DNA from: an uncultured Synechococcus sp.
GTDB taxonomy: Bacteria; Cyanobacteriota; Cyanobacteriia; PCC-6307; Cyanobiaceae
DNA length: 9,187 nt
Direction: 5' to 3'
Assembly: GCA_937930135.1 (NCBI GenBank)
Contig: CALGVO010000002.1
Location: 1-9,187, forward strand
Part shown: positions 6,916 to 9,187 of the stretch, piece by piece
How positions within the stretch are numbered: position 1 is the first letter of the stretch
Layout of the letters: each line of letters starts with the position of its first letter
Notes under the pieces: model-generated
Told to the model about the DNA's origin: nothing
Database searches by the model: none
Seen by the model: only the letters and a program-made list of their open reading frames with translations
Made by a program: the position numbers and the translations under genes

Positions 6916-6938
6916 CCGGCCAATGCTTGATTGGCCGG
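6916..6938 (-). repeat. 9-bp perfect inverted repeat at the glgB start
   Basis: CCGGCCAAT (6916-6924) and ATTGGCCGG (6930-6938) form perfect arms around a 5-base spacer, ending one base before the glgB ATG. In RNA this would be a stable hairpin exactly where a ribosome binding site should be, and no Shine-Dalgarno sequence is visible. It could also be a dyad for a repressor. No T tract follows on either strand, so it is not an intrinsic terminator. The remaining 53 bases up to the preceding gene show nothing else clear apart from the short palindrome GCTTAAGC (6941-6948). Confidence 0.6.
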
Positions 6939-6991
6939 GAGCTTAAGCGGAAAAACCTGGCAGCCAACCTCCGTTGCGCTTCAGATTGGGC

Positions 6992-7756
6992 TCAGACCAG
7001 ATCAGCCGAGAAATCCACGTTGATGATCCGGCCTTCACGGTTGAAGATCACGAACAGGTTGTCGGTCACCTTGCCGAATTCGATCGTGACCAGCACCAGT
7101 TGCTGCTCCCCGCCCTGACTGGCCACCAGCGCACTCTTCACCCGCTTGACGCCGCCGAGGGTGCGTTCCAGCTTGGTCCATTTCCGCTTCAGATCCTGGG
7201 GGGTCAGTTCCTGCTGGAACTCCAGATCGAGGTAGTAACGGGCGGCAATCCAGCGACCGGCATTCAGATCGTTCACGAACTTCAGCGCCGTTTCCTCGAT
7301 CGGCAGGGTGGTGCCCACCCATTTCCAGGCCACCAACTTGCCGCTGTCGTCGAGCACCAGCAGCAGCGGCACCTCGCCTTTGCGCGTCTCCACCACGGCG
7401 AAGGCCTCGACGGTGGTGTCATCCATGCCGCGCGAGATCTCGCTGATCCGATAGGAGCTCACCCGGGGATTGCTGTCCATCCGCTGCTGCACGGCCTGGA
7501 TGCTGGTGCTGTTGCGCAGGGGATCGGAGAGGCCGTTGTAGATCGTGGCGCCGTCCTTCCCCTTGATGGCTTCCAGGAGCGTGCGGGCAGCCTCATTGGC
7601 CTGGGCGGCCGTCAGGCTGGTGCTGGGGGCCGCCTATGGCATCGCCTGAGCCTGGGCGAGGGCTGGTGTGCTCAGCGCCACGCCTGTGGCGCCGGGAAGC
7701 AGCGCTCCGAGCGGGGCACTCATGGCAACGGCAAGCAGACGGGCGGCGGTGTTCAC
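6992..7756 (-). pseudogene. Secreted two-domain DUF3887-like protein gene with an in-frame amber codon
   Basis: Read from GTG 7756, the frame encodes a signal peptide (hydrophobic core, cleavage after STPALA, residue 34), then TAG at codon 41, then an uninterrupted 213-residue remainder in the same frame to the stop at 6992. The mature part shows two similar halves, about residues 54-147 and 155-254. Each has a helical start and a final strand-turn-strand (LVLDDSGKLVAWKW and FVIFNREGRIINVDF), suggesting a duplicated DUF3887 / NTF2-like fold. The second half (ELTPQDLKRKWTKLERTLG) is the better DUF3887 match. The function is unknown; a periplasmic or lumenal location is inferred from the signal peptide. 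After the TAG the only intact frame begins at GTG 7492 (166 residues), which would lose the signal peptide and part of the first half. The break may be a sequencing error, a recent mutation or a read-through site. Confidence 0.72.
7634..7636 (-). other. Premature TAG codon
   Basis: The codon lies between AQAQAMP and AAPSTS, just after the predicted signal cleavage site. Both flanks keep the same reading frame and coding character, so a single base change (CAG Gln or TGG Trp to TAG) explains it; Gln fits the Ala/Gln-rich surroundings best. Confidence 0.85.
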
Positions 7757-7796
7757 GGGCGACTGAGGCGGAGCTGGCGCCCAGTTTGCCGGAGGT

Positions 7797-9187
7797 TCAG
7801 CTGCCTGGGGCAGGCATCAGGGGCAGGAAACGCAGCCGCGCGCTGTCGCTGCGGATCGTGATGGTGATGATCCGGCAATGGCTGCTCGGCGGGCCGCAGG
7901 GATGCTCGGTGTGGCCAGGGTTGATGGCAATCGCCGGCCAGGCGGCTCCGGCCAGGGAGAGGCGCAGGCGATCGCCGGGCTGGAGCTCCGCTTCCAGGGC
8001 TTGAAGTTCCAGTCGCTGGCCCTGGGCTTCAAGGGCGGAGAGGCCCAGCCGCCGGATCACGCCGGTGCTCAGCTGTTCGACAGCGTCGGAGCCGGCGGGG
8101 CAGACCGAGAGGGCGGCGCAGAGGTCGAACCCGGGTTGATCAGCCCAGGCGATCAGTTCCAGCTCGGGACGACCTCGCAGGCGGTGGCGTGAGTCGAGTG
8201 GGGGGCTGGTGAACGTGACCACATCGTTGCGGGCATCCAGATTGCGCCGATCGCAGCGGCCTGCCGAGGCGCTCAGATGGCCGCCGACCGCCGGCACCGG
8301 CCGCCAGGGGTCGTGGACGATGACCACCGGCGTTGCTGGGGGGGAGGCCGGGCGCGCAGCGGCGATCCTCAGCTGACCCACCTTCGGGTCATGGCTGCTC
8401 AGGGCGTTGCCCCACAGCTGCCAGCAGCCCCCCTCGGCTCGATCCGCGACGCCGTGGCCCCAGCACTCCAGCCGCTGGTCCCAGAGATGCACCTGTTGGT
8501 GAGGGGTGGGATTGGGATCCGCATCGATCAGATGGCGCTGGAAGAAGCGTCGATGCAACTCCTGCACCTCAGGCCACCACTGCAGATGGGTGGCCGGACC
8601 GATGTGAAGCTCCGGCTCCCCTCCCGCGGCCAGGCTGCGGGCCTGAAGATCCAGCACGCCGCGGAGATGGGGATCCCACCAGCCGCCGATCAGCAGCATC
8701 GGCCTGGCCAACCAGCCGGGCGCCGGCGAATGGATCGCCCATCGCTGGCGTTCCCTGGGGTCTTCGCTCAGCCAGCGGTGCGCCATCCCCCGGCGATCGT
8801 GCTGCGCCAGCAGGGCCCGTCCCTCGCGGAGATAGCTCCCCGTCTCCAGAGCGCATCGGATCGTGTCCCAGGCCTCCGCGTCACCTCGGCGAGCGGCCTG
8901 CAGCGCCGCCAGCTGCAGACCCCAGCCCAGGCCGAGATGCCACCAGTGGGCTCCGCCTTCACAACTCCAGTGGTCCCGCTCATCGAGGCCGGTCATCGCC
9001 GGGGCCAGGCAATCGGGTGGTGGCACGCTGCTGTCCCCCACCAGTTGGCTGAATCCTTGATAGGAGAAGCCATAGAAGCCGATGCGGCCGCTGCAGTCAG
9101 GTCGTGACCGCACCCACGCCAATGTGTCGGCTGTGTCGGCAGCTTCCTGGGCGAAGCCGCGGAACTCTCCCTGGGACTCCCCCTGGC
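7797..9187 (-). CDS. CocE/NonD family (X-Pro dipeptidyl-peptidase S15-like) hydrolase, 5' end cut off
   Basis: This alpha/beta hydrolase belongs to the S15/CocE group, whose members cleave acyl esters (cocaine esterase, glutaryl-acylases) or X-Pro dipeptides; the substrate here is unknown. The frame is open through the right edge, and the visible 463 residues lack the N-terminus. It opens with a GEFRGFAQEAADTADTLAWV segment typical of the family. The nucleophile elbow GFSYQG has its Ser codon at 9065-9063. The Asp of GGWWDPHL is at 8675-8673 and the His of PATHLQWW at 8588-8586. The Ser-Asp and Asp-His distances (130 and 29 residues) are close to CocE. From about 8500 down to the stop, the protein changes to the beta-rich jelly-roll domain common to the family. 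No signal peptide can be judged. The broken DUF3887-like gene follows 40 bases downstream. Confidence 0.9.
   Translation of the reverse strand, partial: QGESQGEFRGFAQEAADTADTLAWVRSRPDCSGRIGFYGFSYQGFSQLVGDSSVPPPDCLAPAMTGLDERDHWSCEGGAHWWHLGLGWGLQLAALQAARRGDAEAWDTIRCALETGSYLREGRALLAQHDRRGMAHRWLSEDPRERQRWAIHSPAPGWLARPMLLIGGWWDPHLRGVLDLQARSLAAGGEPELHIGPATHLQWWPEVQELHRRFFQRHLIDADPNPTPHQQVHLWDQRLECWGHGVADRAEGGCWQLWGNALSSHDPKVGQLRIAAARPASPPATPVVIVHDPWRPVPAVGGHLSASAGRCDRRNLDARNDVVTFTSPPLDSRHRLRGRPELELIAWADQPGFDLCAALSVCPAGSDAVEQLSTGVIRRLGLSALEAQGQRLELQALEAELQPGDRLRLSLAGAAWPAIAINPGHTEHPCGPPSSHCRIITITIRSDSARLRFLPLMPAPGS

Noticed and set aside
6138..7861. Plus-strand open frames opposite glgB and the DUF3887-like gene
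   Set aside because: Same shadow effect; no domain or start signals. The openness of the frame at 6974-7861 does not explain the amber codon on the other strand, because the minus frame carries the signal peptide and the DUF3887-like motifs.
8277..9107. Plus-strand open frame of 276 codons opposite the hydrolase
   Set aside because: The minus frame carries the complete Ser-Asp-His set of the S15/CocE family, so this frame is an antisense artefact.
1..9187. tRNA or rRNA genes, CRISPR arrays, insertion sequences, attachment sites
   Set aside because: No cloverleaf, spaced direct repeats, transposase motifs or terminal repeats were seen on either strand.

Overview
The window is a GC-rich, gene-dense stretch of a picocyanobacterial chromosome (Synechococcus/Cyanobium type). 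The evidence is the set of genes: a plastocyanin next to a cytochrome c6, a cyanobacterial-type glycogen branching enzyme, a short Nif11-domain protein and a ClpB1-type N-terminus. Four copies of the cyanobacterial palindrome GCGATCGC agree with this. The species cannot be fixed from sequence reading alone. Almost everything lies on the minus strand and reads from right to left; one small gene is on the plus strand.

Layout in the direction of minus-strand transcription. (1) 9187-7797: a CocE/NonD-type alpha/beta hydrolase, cut at its 5' end by the window edge. (2) 7756-6992: a secreted protein gene with two DUF3887-like halves, interrupted by one in-frame TAG just after the signal peptide. 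(3) 6914-4602: glgB, with a 9-bp inverted repeat ending one base upstream of its ATG. (4) 4543-3485: hemE, followed with a 4-bp overlap by (5) an NAD(P)-binding epimerase-like protein starting at TTG (3488-2469). (6) 2430-2074: petE (plastocyanin), ending in a strong intrinsic terminator. (7) petJ (cytochrome c6), which begins immediately past that terminator and ends in an ATGA overlap with (8) a 75-residue Nif11-like protein. A 68-residue plus-strand gene of unknown function (1185-1391) converges on this set with a 31-bp 3' overlap. (9) The left end holds the first 343 residues of clpB, cut by the window edge.

Functionally, petE and petJ encode the copper and haem-iron alternatives for carrying electrons from cytochrome b6f to photosystem I. 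hemE supplies tetrapyrrole precursors for haem and chlorophyll, glgB builds branched glycogen, and clpB disaggregates proteins. These are mostly housekeeping genes and I see no mobile element, CRISPR array, tRNA or rRNA. I found no clearly new multi-gene system. The points most worth a second look are the premature amber codon at 7636-7634, the terminator wedged against the petJ start, and the Nif11 protein translationally coupled to cytochrome c6.
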